31,082 nt of DNA from an uncultured Collinsella sp. (GTDB lineage: Bacteria; Actinomycetota; Coriobacteriia; Coriobacteriales; Coriobacteriaceae): NCBI GenBank assembly GCA_900545745.1, contig URAD01000020.1, forward strand, positions 1 to 31,082, written 5' to 3'. The position numbers were made by a program, and so were the translations under genes. Positions 16,896-24,322 of the stretch are shown here, one piece after another (position 1 is the stretch's first letter; every line of letters begins with the position of its first letter). Below the pieces are notes generated by a model. The model had not been told where the DNA came from, did not search any database, and saw nothing but the letters and a program-made list of their open reading frames with translations.

Positions 16896-16911
16896 TATAA
16901 CGACTATAACG
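16896..16911 (+). promoter_or_regulatory. TATAACG direct repeat before the EamA gene
   Basis: TATAACG occurs at 16896-16902 and 16905-16911, nine bases apart. The same heptamer, or its complement CGTTATA, occurs before the PTS operon and before GntR2. A shared operator is proposed. Confidence 0.5.
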
Positions 16912-16951
16912 TAGTACGAAACATATTGGAAACAATACCGAGGAGGCTGCG

Positions 16952-18034
16952 TTGAAGAAAAGCAATCTGGGCTATGTGCTGGTGCTGATCGCCGCGCTTA
17001 TGTGGGGCAGCATCGGAATCTTTGTAAACGGCATCTCGGCCATGGGCGTTTCGTCCCAGAGCATGGCTGCCTTTCGCTTGTTGGTCGGAGCGCTTATCTT
17101 GGCGCCGGTCCTGATGTTTATGGGCTGCCGTCCGGGTGAGGGGTCTACCGTGGCTCAGGGTCCGCTGGCCCTGTTCAAGGCAAGCCCTAAAGAGCTTGTT
17201 CCCTGTGCGCTTGTCGGCATCGTCGGTTTGGCCGCCGCCAACACCTGTTATTACGAGTGCATGGGCGAGGTGGGCATGTCCACGGCCTCGGTGCTGCTCT
17301 ACACCTCGCCGGTGTTTGGCGTCATGCTCGGCCGCGTGCTTTATCGCGAGGACGTGACCCCCAACAAGCTCGTTGCCATTGTCTTTAACATCGTAGGCTG
17401 CGTGCTTGCAGTGACCAATGGCGACCTTTCCGGTTTTCATTTTTCGGTTTGGGGCGTCACGTCGGGCGTGATTGCAGGTCTTTGTGGTGCGTCGCTCGCG
17501 GTGTTTAGCCGAATAGCAACCAAGACGGTCCACCCGCTGGCTGTCACGTTTTGGGGCTTTGTTTTTGGCGGTGCGGTTATGGCAGCTATCGCGGCTCCGT
17601 GGCCGGATGTCGCCGCGGCAATGTCGCCACAGCTGCTGCTGCTGTTCCTTGGCTTTGGACTCATCCCCACAGCTGTGGCCTACATCTTATATATGCAGGG
17701 CCTGTCCATGGGGCTCGAGACATCGAAAGTTCCCGTCGTAATGTCATTCGAGACGGTCGTCACCGTACTGTTGGGCATTGGTGTCTACGCCGAGCCCGCC
17801 GGCGCGATCAAAGTCCTGGGCATCGTGCTGGTGCTCGCGTCCATCCTGATTATGAATACCGACTTCTCTAAGCTGCGCAACAGCGTGTTTGTCGGTCATG
17901 TCATTGAGAGCATGACCTTTAAGCCCAACGCGTGGTGGACGGAGAAATCGCAGGACATGGATCTGTTTAAGGAACGCACCGGCATTGCGCTGGAACCCAC
18001 CGTGCAGGAAAGCCCCTGGTACTTCGTGCGATAG
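16952..18034 (+). CDS. EamA/DMT-family permease
   Basis: A 360-residue membrane protein of the drug/metabolite transporter superfamily. Two EamA repeats of five helices each are visible: about 8-150 (starting LGYVLVLIAALMWGSIGIFVNGI) and about 165-300 (ending VLGIVLVLASILIMN). An unusual hydrophilic C-terminal tail of about 55 residues follows (from NTDFSKLRNS to the end), with several Trp. TTG 16952 is the start, with GAGGAGG five bases upstream, and the first residues KKSN lead straight into the first helix. Members move amino acids, sugars or metabolites. The TATAACG motifs it shares with the PTS promoter and GntR2 suggest it transports the substrate or a product such as the freed amino acid; this is inference. 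Confidence 0.85.
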   Translation: MKKSNLGYVLVLIAALMWGSIGIFVNGISAMGVSSQSMAAFRLLVGALILAPVLMFMGCRPGEGSTVAQGPLALFKASPKELVPCALVGIVGLAAANTCYYECMGEVGMSTASVLLYTSPVFGVMLGRVLYREDVTPNKLVAIVFNIVGCVLAVTNGDLSGFHFSVWGVTSGVIAGLCGASLAVFSRIATKTVHPLAVTFWGFVFGGAVMAAIAAPWPDVAAAMSPQLLLLFLGFGLIPTAVAYILYMQGLSMGLETSKVPVVMSFETVVTVLLGIGVYAEPAGAIKVLGIVLVLASILIMNTDFSKLRNSVFVGHVIESMTFKPNAWWTEKSQDMDLFKERTGIALEPTVQESPWYFVR

Positions 18035-18164
18035 AGGATTGTGTGCGGCGTCTGACCTGGGGTTATCCAGCCAGCGCCTGCCTATCCAGCCCCAACGTTT
18101 CAAGTACGTTAAACCCGTCAACGGTCGATTTTCACCCGCGAACGGTCTTTATACTAATTAGCAA

Positions 18165-18201
18165 TATAAGCAACGTATAAGACGTTATAATGACCATAAC
18201 G
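18165..18201 (+). promoter_or_regulatory. PTS promoter with candidate GntR2 operator
   Basis: TATAAT at 18186-18191 is a good -10 element. It is embedded in AGACGTTATA (18180-18189), a 10-mer repeated exactly before GntR2 (24323-24332). CGTTAT (18183-18188) and ATAACG (18196-18201) form an inverted repeat. TATAAG occurs twice just upstream (18165-18170 and 18176-18181). No convincing -35 was found. Confidence 0.55.
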
Positions 18202-18217
18202 AAAAGGAGGAGGCAAG

Positions 18218-19141
18218 ATGAATCAGATCATTCTCGCATCTCATGGCGGCCTGGCCGCAGGCGCCAAAGACACGCTCGAGATGGTTCTCGGCGACGTGTC
18301 GAACGTCCACGTCGTGTCGCTTGCTCGTGACGACAAGGAGCCCATCACCAATAAGGTGGACGCCCTGATCGCCACGTTCAACGCGGACGACACCGTCTAT
18401 GTGCTGACCGATATGCTCGGCAGCTCGGTCAACAACAACATGGTCGAGCTTTCCAAGAACGGCACGAAGTTCACGGTAATCAGCGGTTTCAACATCCCGC
18501 TGGCGCTCACGCTCGCTATGAGCCCCGTCCCCGTCAAGGGCGCCGAGCTCGCGGCCCTCATCAACGAGGCCCGCACCGGTCTGACCAACCCCAACGCACC
18601 GGTCGAGGCCGCCGCGGCCCCCGCCAAGAAGGCCACGGCGTCCCGTCACAGCTCCGGTCCCGCCAAGATCGTCCTCGCACGTCTTGACTACCGTCTGCTG
18701 CACGGCCAGGTCGTCTTTACCTGGACCACCAAGGTTCAGGCCGAGCGCATCATCGTCGTCGACAACGCTGCCGCCAACGATGACATCAAGAAGGGCGCTC
18801 TCAAGCTGGCCAAGCCCCAGGGCGTGCGCCTGAACGTCTTCACCGTCGAGCGTGCCCTCGCCAAGATGGACAAGCTCAACACCCTCGGCGAGCGCGTCAT
18901 GTTCGTCTTTGGCAACACTGCCGAGATGCTGCAGTTCTGCCAGGGCTACAAGCTCGACGCCATCAACCTGGGCGCCACCGCCAACCACGACGGTGCCGAT
19001 CAGGTCGGCGGCAAGGACAGCTCCGTCTTTCTCGACGCCACCCAGAAGGCCGACGTCAATCAGCTGCTCGACATGGGCATCAAGCTCTATGTTCAGCAGA
19101 CCCCTACGTATCAGAGCGTCGACATCGACGCCAAGCTGTAA
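18218..19141 (+). CDS. PTS mannose-family EIIAB fusion
   Basis: A 307-residue cytoplasmic phosphotransfer protein that passes phosphate from HPr to the incoming sugar. Residues 1-125 form the EIIA domain with phosphorylated His9 in ILASHGGLAAG. An Ala/Pro-rich linker (about 127-147) follows, then the EIIB domain (about 148-307) with its phosphorylated His162 in RLDYRLLHGQV. Both active-site histidines are present. A strong ribosome binding site (AAGGAGGAGG) lies seven bases before the ATG. It heads a PTS operon with EIIC (36 bases later) and EIID. Salmonella gfr has EIIA and EIIB as separate proteins; here they are fused. Lysine codons are almost all AAG, pointing to high expression. Confidence 0.94.
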   Translation: MNQIILASHGGLAAGAKDTLEMVLGDVSNVHVVSLARDDKEPITNKVDALIATFNADDTVYVLTDMLGSSVNNNMVELSKNGTKFTVISGFNIPLALTLAMSPVPVKGAELAALINEARTGLTNPNAPVEAAAAPAKKATASRHSSGPAKIVLARLDYRLLHGQVVFTWTTKVQAERIIVVDNAAANDDIKKGALKLAKPQGVRLNVFTVERALAKMDKLNTLGERVMFVFGNTAEMLQFCQGYKLDAINLGATANHDGADQVGGKDSSVFLDATQKADVNQLLDMGIKLYVQQTPTYQSVDIDAKL

Positions 19142-19177
19142 TCAACCAGGCTTTTGCCTGACTGAAAGGAGAAGGGT

Positions 19178-19972
19178 ATGAATACGTTCATCAGTGCGGT
19201 GCTCGTCGGCCTCGTCGGCGTGTTCTGCATGTGGGACTCCCGCCTGCTCGGTCGTCTTAACTTCGAGCAGCCCCTCGTTGGCGCTACGCTCGTCGGTCTG
19301 CTGCTGGGCGATGTGCCCACCGGCCTTGCCGTCGGTGCCGCCGTCGAGCTCGTGTCCATGGGCCTGGTGCAGGTCGGCGCCGCCGTTCCGCCCGATATGG
19401 TCCTGGGCGGCATCGTGGCCGCTGCCTTTGCGTGCCTGACCGATGCTTCCGCCGAGACCGCCATGACGATCGCCATCCCGGTCGCCGTCCTGGGTCAGCT
19501 TCTCGGCATCGTGTTCCGTTCCATCATCGCCGCCCTCACCCATGTGGCAGATAGCGCGATCGATAACGGAAAGTTCAAGACCGCCTACCGTATGCACATC
19601 TGCGCCGGCTCCGGTCTGTACGCCGTCATGTACTTCCTGCCGATCTTCCTCGCCGTTTTTGTTGGCACCGACCTGGTTCAGGCCATCGTCAACATGGTTC
19701 CCGAGTGGCTGTCCACTGGTCTTAACGTTTCGACCAAGATCATGACCGCCTACGGCTTGGCCCTGCTGCTCACCATGATGATCAAGAAGGGTATGACTCC
19801 GTTCCTGTTCATCGGTTTCCTGCTCGCCGCTTACCTCAACCTGTCCGTCATCGCGGTCGCTCTGATCGGTGTGTGCCTGGCTGTCGTCTTCATGGGCTTC
19901 AAGTTCAACGGTTCCCATGCAGCCGCCGGTGTCGATTCCGACTACGATCCGCTCGAAGACGACGAAGACTAA
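19178..19972 (+). CDS. PTS mannose-family EIIC
   Basis: A 264-residue integral membrane component that forms, with EIID, the sugar channel of the permease. It starts with hydrophobic MNTFISAVLVGLVGVF and contains the family stretch FEQPLVGATLVGLLLGDVPTGLAVGAAVELVSMGLVQVGAAVPPD (about 28-72; the conserved glutamate in AAVELV is typical). Further hydrophobic helices run to about 245, and the C-terminus is acidic (DYDPLEDDED). The ATG has AAGGAGAAGG close upstream. The stop is followed by EIID after 13 bases that contain its AAGGAGG site, so the two are translated together. Confidence 0.94.
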   Translation: MNTFISAVLVGLVGVFCMWDSRLLGRLNFEQPLVGATLVGLLLGDVPTGLAVGAAVELVSMGLVQVGAAVPPDMVLGGIVAAAFACLTDASAETAMTIAIPVAVLGQLLGIVFRSIIAALTHVADSAIDNGKFKTAYRMHICAGSGLYAVMYFLPIFLAVFVGTDLVQAIVNMVPEWLSTGLNVSTKIMTAYGLALLLTMMIKKGMTPFLFIGFLLAAYLNLSVIAVALIGVCLAVVFMGFKFNGSHAAAGVDSDYDPLEDDED

Positions 19973-19985
19973 GGAGGAACACACT

Positions 19986-20819
19986 ATGGCAACCGCAACC
20001 AAGGACGTGTCCCTGAACAAGAAGGTCAGCCAGTTCTTCTGGCGCTCCTGGGCCATCCAGGCCTCTTGGAACTACGAGCGTCAGATGAACATGGGCTTCC
20101 TCTACGGCATGGTTCCCACGCTCGATCGCCTCTATCCGGACGAGTCCGACCCCAAGCAGCTCGCTGCTAAGAAAGAGGCTTACCACCGTCACATGGCGTT
20201 CTACAACTGCACCCCGCAGACGAGTGCCTTTATCCTGGGCCTCACCGCCTCCATGGAGGAGGAGTACGCCAAGGATCCCGAGAACTTCGATCCCGATTCG
20301 ATCAACGCGGTCAAGACCTCCCTCATGGGTCCGCTTTCCGGCATCGGCGACTCCTTCTTCCAGGGCACCATCCGCGTTATCGCCTTTGGCCTGGGCGTTC
20401 AGCTGGCTCAGCAGGGCTCCATCATGGGCCCGATCCTGGCCATGCTCATCTCCATCGTCCCCTCTGTGCTGATCACCTGGTTCGCCGCCAAGATGGGCTA
20501 TCAGGGCGGCCACGAGTACCTGAGCAAGCTTCAGGGCGGCGACCTCATGGAGAAGCTCATGTATGTCTGCGGCATCGTGGGTCTTATGTCCGTGGGCGGC
20601 ATGATCGCCACGCTGATCGGCGCCACCACCCCGCTGCAGTTCGCTGAGGGCACCGTCGTTATCCAGGACATCCTGGACGGCATGATGCCCCAGATGATCT
20701 CCCTTGGCCTCACCGGCCTTATGTACTGGCTCATCAAGAAGAACGTCAACACCGGTTGGCTTCTCGTGATCGCCATCGTGGGCGGCATCGCCCTCTCCGC
20801 GGCCGGCATTCTGGCCTAG
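19986..20819 (+). CDS. PTS mannose-family EIID
   Basis: A 277-residue membrane component completing the permease. The start is ATG 19986, with AAGGAGGA eight bases upstream; the frame opens earlier (19869) but that part lies inside EIIC. The family segment FFWRSWAIQASWNYERQMNMGFLYGMVPTLDRLYP is at about 17-52. LMGPLSGIGDSFFQGTIRVIAFGLGVQLAQQGS (about 111-143) is the characteristic loop and helix, and the C-terminus has hydrophobic helices. It is the last PTS gene; hairpins follow, then SIS gene 2 after 200 bases. The order EIIAB-EIIC-EIID-SIS supports import of an Amadori compound with phosphorylation, replacing a separate kinase such as FrlD, none of which is in this window. Confidence 0.94.
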   Translation: MATATKDVSLNKKVSQFFWRSWAIQASWNYERQMNMGFLYGMVPTLDRLYPDESDPKQLAAKKEAYHRHMAFYNCTPQTSAFILGLTASMEEEYAKDPENFDPDSINAVKTSLMGPLSGIGDSFFQGTIRVIAFGLGVQLAQQGSIMGPILAMLISIVPSVLITWFAAKMGYQGGHEYLSKLQGGDLMEKLMYVCGIVGLMSVGGMIATLIGATTPLQFAEGTVVIQDILDGMMPQMISLGLTGLMYWLIKKNVNTGWLLVIAIVGGIALSAAGILA

Positions 20820-20853
20820 TCGCGACCAAGCGCCTAACCGCTTTCCCCCGGGG

Positions 20854-20884
20854 GCCTGCCTGGCATCCCATACCCCAGGCAGGC
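20854..20884 (+). terminator. Hairpin after EIID, partial terminator
   Basis: GCCTGCCTGG (20854-20863) pairs perfectly with CCAGGCAGGC (20875-20884). Only TTCC follows, not a T-run. It could reduce readthrough into SIS gene 2 or protect the PTS transcript end. Confidence 0.55.
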
Positions 20885-20898
20885 TTCCATCCCCAAAA

Positions 20899-20927
20899 TG
20901 CGACAATGGGACAGTCCCCTTGTCGCA
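20899..20927. repeat. 29-bp near-palindrome between EIID and SIS gene 2
   Basis: TGCGACAA (20899-20906) and TTGTCGCA (20920-20927) enclose GGGAC-A-GTCCC. The whole is a near-perfect dyad and may be an operator or cruciform-type repeat. A smaller hairpin, GGACC/GGTCC, follows at 20936-20953. Confidence 0.5.
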
Positions 20928-21018
20928 TCCTCAACGGACCGGCGACTCGGTCCAAACCACGGTAACCCTGCGAGCGCCCGGCAATGTGGCGCCGCAAAAA
21001 TCGAAAGGAATGTGTCAG

Positions 21019-22002
21019 ATGTACGAGATCGACCTTAACCTCCCTAAGCAGATCGTCGCTGACGTCCTGTCCAACCACGAGATCCACAGTGTCGCCTTCG
21101 TCGGCTGCGGTGCTTCCATGTCCGACCTGTACCCCGCCAAGTACTTCCTGGCCAACAACACGGACAAGCTGAACGTTCAGATCTTCACCGCTAACGAGTT
21201 CAACTACGACACGCCTTCCTGGGTCAACGAGCACACCTTCGTGATCACCTGCTCCCTCGGTGGCTCCACGCCCGAGACCGTCGAGGCCAACAAGACCGCC
21301 AAGAAGCACAACTGCCCGGTCGTCTCCCTCACCAACAAGGCTGGCTCCGCTCTGACCGTCGACGCTGACTACGTCATCGTTCACGGCTTCCACGCCAACT
21401 TCGCTGCCAAGTGCGAGAAGCCCGGCTATGCCATCGCTCTTGCTCTCGAGATCCTTCAGCAGACCGAGGGCTATGACAAGTACGACGACATGATCACCGG
21501 CCTCACCAACGTCTTCGATCTCTGCGAGAACGCTGCTCAGTCCTGCAAGAAGCTCGCCAAGAAGTTCGCTGAGGACTTCAAGGACGACAAGATGATTTAC
21601 TTCATGGCCTCCGGTGCCTCCGAGAAGATGGCTTACTCTCACGCCGCCTTCCTGTTCACCGAGATGCAGTGGATCGACGCCGCCGCCTACAACACCGGCG
21701 AGTACTTCCACGGCCCGTTCGAGGTTTCCACCGAGGGTAAGCCCTACGTCTTCTTCATGTCCGATGGCGCTACCCGTCCGATGGACGCCCGCGCCCTCAC
21801 CTTCCTTGAGCGCATGGGCGCCAAGGTCGCTCTGATCGACTCCAAGGACTACGGCCTGGCTGACGCCGTGCCCGCGAGCGTCGTCACCTACTTCAACCCG
21901 CTGCTGCACCTCGCCGTTATGCGCGAGTACGGCAACCAGATCGCCGAGGCCCGTCAGCACCCGCTGACCATGCGTCGCTACATGTGGAAGCTTTCCTACT
22001 AA
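21019..22002 (+). CDS. SIS-domain deglycase 2 (FrlB/FraB/GfrE type)
   Basis: A 327-residue double-SIS enzyme, likely the main fructosamine 6-phosphate deglycase for the PTS in front of it. The catalytic pair is Glu215 (TEMQW) and His231 (GEYFHGPFE), 16 residues apart. The phosphate-binding loop SLGGSTPET (about 77-85) is close to canonical. The C-terminus RRYMWKLSY is shared with SIS 1. ATG 21019 is chosen with AAAGGA nine bases upstream; the ATG at 21010 would overlap that site. Almost all codons end in C or G and Lys is AAG, suggesting strong expression. A good terminator closes the unit at 22037-22068. Other SIS enzymes on amino sugars (AgaS-like) are the main alternative, but the FHGPFE signature favours the Amadori group. 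Confidence 0.85.
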   Translation: MYEIDLNLPKQIVADVLSNHEIHSVAFVGCGASMSDLYPAKYFLANNTDKLNVQIFTANEFNYDTPSWVNEHTFVITCSLGGSTPETVEANKTAKKHNCPVVSLTNKAGSALTVDADYVIVHGFHANFAAKCEKPGYAIALALEILQQTEGYDKYDDMITGLTNVFDLCENAAQSCKKLAKKFAEDFKDDKMIYFMASGASEKMAYSHAAFLFTEMQWIDAAAYNTGEYFHGPFEVSTEGKPYVFFMSDGATRPMDARALTFLERMGAKVALIDSKDYGLADAVPASVVTYFNPLLHLAVMREYGNQIAEARQHPLTMRRYMWKLSY

Positions 22003-22004
22003 TC

Positions 22005-22020
22005 ACAAGTAAGTAGACCT
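22005..22020. repeat. Remnant of the dispersed repeat end
   Basis: ACAAGTAAGTAGACC just after SIS gene 2 resembles the inverted-repeat end AAGTGAGTAGACT of the 235-bp element. No second arm is seen nearby. Confidence 0.35.
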
Positions 22021-22036
22021 TACGGGCTGATTGAGA

Positions 22037-22068
22037 GGGGATGGGGTTTTCGCCCCGTCCCCTTTTTT
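22037..22068 (+). terminator. Strong terminator after SIS gene 2
   Basis: GGGGATGGGG (22037-22046) pairs with CCCCGTCCCC (22053-22062) with one G-T wobble, followed by TTTTTT. Confidence 0.9.
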
Positions 22069-22104
22069 GCTTTGGGGAGGGCGTGTCTGCCGCGCCGCAA
22101 AACC

Positions 22105-22154
22105 CCAGATAAAACCCACCAAAATAAACCTGACTCTTTTTGGCAGGTGGGAGG
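22105..22154 (+). repeat. Hairpin repeat copy A, ending at the HAD ribosome binding site
   Basis: It matches 24239-24287 (CAGATAAAACCYRCCAAAAT ... CTTTTTGGYAGG). CCAAAA can pair with TTTTGG, or alternatively CCCACC (22115-22120) with GGTGGG (22146-22151). The second pairing would occupy the first Gs of the GGGAGGAG ribosome binding site (22149-22156) of the HAD gene. A role in translation control is possible but unproven. Confidence 0.55.
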
Positions 22155-22162
22155 AGATGCGT

Positions 22163-22792
22163 ATGATCAAGGCAGTGCTGTTTGACATGGACGGCGTGCT
22201 GGTCGATACCGAGTGGTTCTACAACCGTCGTCGCGTGGCGTTTATGGAGGAGAAGGGCTTCCACTTTGACGAGATTCCCGATCTTTCGGGGTCTAACGAG
22301 CCTGCCATTTGGGAGGCGCTGGTGCCCGACGATGTTGAACTGCGCGAGCGCCTGCGCGTTGAGTACAAGCAGGTCTATAGCCCGGATCACCCCGTTCCGT
22401 ATGCCGAGCTGCTTAACGAGCAGGCGGAGCCGGTGATGCGCAAGCTGCACGAGCGCGGCGTGAAGTGCGCCATCGCGAGCTCGTCCTATCGCGAGCTTAT
22501 TGACGAGCTGGTGGAGATCACTGGCATTGCCGATGTGCTGGATTACACCATCAGCGGCCACGAGTGCAGTGCGTTTAAGCCCGATCCCGAGATCTACCTG
22601 CGTGCCATGGAGGCGCTGGGGGTGGAGCCCGCCGAGTGCCTGGTTATCGAGGATTCGCCTTTGGGGATCGAGGCTGGCAAGCGCTCCGGCGCCCGCGTCC
22701 TGGCGCTGCGTCCGCACGAGGGCGTCAACCTCGATCAATCGCGAGCCGATGCCGTTATTGATAATCTGACCGACATTTTGGCCGCTTTGTAG
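22163..22792 (+). CDS. HAD-family phosphatase / beta-phosphoglucomutase-like hydrolase
   Basis: A 209-residue subfamily IA HAD enzyme, which transfers phosphate from small substrates through an aspartyl intermediate. Motif I is LFDMDGVLVDTEW with nucleophile Asp8 and acid Asp10; motif II is AIASSSYRE (about 99-107); motifs III and IV are FKPDPEIY and VIEDSPLGIEAGKRSG. A helical cap sits between motifs I and II (about 15-85). The DGVLVDTE signature is that of sugar phosphatases and phosphomutases, so a hexose phosphate substrate would fit the setting; this is inference. ATG 22163 has GAGGAG six bases upstream; ATG 22157 would abut that site. The last six codons and stop lie inside the 235-bp repeat that begins at 22775, so the C-terminus ILAAL may be supplied by the repeat. 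Confidence 0.85.
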   Translation: MIKAVLFDMDGVLVDTEWFYNRRRVAFMEEKGFHFDEIPDLSGSNEPAIWEALVPDDVELRERLRVEYKQVYSPDHPVPYAELLNEQAEPVMRKLHERGVKCAIASSSYRELIDELVEITGIADVLDYTISGHECSAFKPDPEIYLRAMEALGVEPAECLVIEDSPLGIEAGKRSGARVLALRPHEGVNLDQSRADAVIDNLTDILAAL

Positions 22793-23008
22793 TGTCAATC
22801 CGCCGCGAGAAGCACGGGTTCAAACGTTTTTTGCGGTGGACTGGCTCAATTTGGTTTCGATTTTGATCTGTTTGGCTTCGATTCGGGCTAAGTGAGTAGA
22901 CTTTTTGGCGCAGGCCGAGCACAATGCATATCTTCCTTTGTAAAACCGCAGGTCACAGGGGTGGCGGTTTTGGGTGTGCTCGGCAGATCGTAAAAAGTCT
23001 ACTCACTT
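22775..23008. repeat. 235-bp dispersed repeat, copy 2
   Basis: This is the second copy of the element at 14414-14648. It begins inside the HAD gene (ATTTTGGCCGCTTTGTAG) and ends at the inverted repeat AAAAAGTCTACTCACTT. The left arm AAGTGAGTAGACTTTTT begins near 22890. The core hairpin AAAACCGC...GCGGTTTT (22942-22977 region) is better paired here than in copy 1. It lies between the HAD and YitT genes. Confidence 0.85.
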
Positions 23009-23147
23009 GTAATTTGGGCCTTTGGTCGTGGGGGTTGCTGGCCCCGTTTTGGTTGTCGAGGGAGAGTGGATTGAAGCGCCCCCGTACGCTCCATGCTACA
23101 ATCGCGGGCATGCCCCACAACCACATCTGTCTTCGAAAGGAGCCTAC

Positions 23148-24155
23148 GTGGCGAACGCCATCGATCAGCTCACGGACCGAGTGCTCGTGCTCGGCCGTCT
23201 CACCATCGTCCGCCGCGCCATTACTGCAGTGGCGGTTACAATTTCCGCCGTTCTCCAGACATTTCTGATCCAGGCATTCATTCAGCCCGCCGACCTGCTT
23301 CCGAGCGGCCTCACCGGCGTCGCGGTCCTGCTCGATCGCGTTACCTCGCTCGGCGGCGTTCACATCGACATCTCGCTCGGTATGCTCGCGCTCAACATCC
23401 CCGTGGCGCTCCTATGTTGGAGTGGCATTAGCAAGCGCTTCGTCATCTTCTCGATGATGCAGGTCGTGCTCTCGTCGCTGTTCCTCAACGTCTTTCACTT
23501 CGCGCCGTTTTTAGGCGACAAGATTATGCTCATCATTTTTGGCGGCGTAGTCTCGGGTCTGGGCGCTGCCATCGCGCTTAAGTCCGGCGCATCCACCGGC
23601 GGCACCGACTTTATCGCGCTGTGGGTCTCCAACCACACGGGCAAGACCATCTGGGGCGTCATCTTTGGTTTCAACTGCTTTATCCTGGCGATCTTTGGTT
23701 TTATGTTTGGCTGGGACAAGGCGGCGTATTCCATCGTGTTCCAGTTTATTTCGACCAAGACCATCGACAGTTTCTATCGTCGCTACGACCGCGTGACGCT
23801 GCAGATCACGACGCGCAAGGCAGACGAGGTCATGACCGCCTATGTTGACCATTTTCAGCATGGCATTAGCTGCGCCGAGGTCATTGGCGGATACAGCCGC
23901 GAGAAGATGTACCTGCTGCACGCCGTTGTATCGACCTACGAGAGCCAGGACATTATCAAGCTGGTGTGCGACATTGATCCCGGCGCCGTGATCAACGTGT
24001 TCCACACGCTCAACTTTGTGGGCGGCTGGTGGGGAGGTCATGTCGACGAGCCCATGCCCACGGCCGTTCCCGATCCCGACAAGCCCGCACGCATGGCCAG
24101 CAGGCAGGCGCGCCTCAGCGAGCAGGACAGCCTGCAGCAGGACGACGGCAAGTAG
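23148..24155 (+). CDS. YitT-family membrane protein (DUF161/DUF2179)
   Basis: A 335-residue protein. Residues about 15-215 hold five or six hydrophobic helices with the family signature SGASTGGTDFIALWVSNHTGKTIWG, and the C-terminal part (about 225-310) is the soluble DUF2179 domain (TTRKADEVMTAYVDHFQHGISCAEVIGGYSREKMYLLHAVVSTYE). The biochemical function of this family is unknown. GTG 23148 is the start, because AAAGGAG lies five bases upstream; the frame is open for 42 more codons, but these overlap repeat DNA. A TACAAT at 23097-23102 could be its -10 element. The Arg/Gln/Asp-rich end after about residue 305 is likely disordered. No operonic partner is evident. Confidence 0.88.
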   Translation: MANAIDQLTDRVLVLGRLTIVRRAITAVAVTISAVLQTFLIQAFIQPADLLPSGLTGVAVLLDRVTSLGGVHIDISLGMLALNIPVALLCWSGISKRFVIFSMMQVVLSSLFLNVFHFAPFLGDKIMLIIFGGVVSGLGAAIALKSGASTGGTDFIALWVSNHTGKTIWGVIFGFNCFILAIFGFMFGWDKAAYSIVFQFISTKTIDSFYRRYDRVTLQITTRKADEVMTAYVDHFQHGISCAEVIGGYSREKMYLLHAVVSTYESQDIIKLVCDIDPGAVINVFHTLNFVGGWWGGHVDEPMPTAVPDPDKPARMASRQARLSEQDSLQQDDGK

Positions 24156-24238
24156 GGTTTTGGCATTTTACCGGCCCGGCGCAACCCTTCCGTATGAGCC
24201 CCACGAAAGCCCCGTTGCTTTCGAGGGACTTTCGTTTG

Positions 24239-24287
24239 CCCAGATAAAACCTGCCAAAATGAAGCTGTCGCTTTTTGGTAGGGAGGG
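24239..24287 (+). repeat. Hairpin repeat copy B
   Basis: CCTGCCAAAA (24250-24259) pairs with TTTTGGTAGG (24273-24282), including one G-T wobble. It is the sister of 22105-22154. Here no gene starts directly after it; GntR2 starts 88 bases later. Confidence 0.55.
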
Positions 24288-24322
24288 TGTATCGTTTTAT
24301 CAATATGAGGTAACATGAAACT

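Noticed and set aside
18218..22002. PTS and SIS genes as an amino-sugar (aga-type) pathway
   Set aside because: No nagA/agaA deacetylase, tagatose kinase or aldolase is present, and the FHGPFE motif with an Amadori-type catalytic pair fits deglycases better. It remains the main alternative.
14414..23008. Dispersed repeats considered as a CRISPR array
   Set aside because: Only two long copies 8 kb apart, without regular spacers or cas genes.
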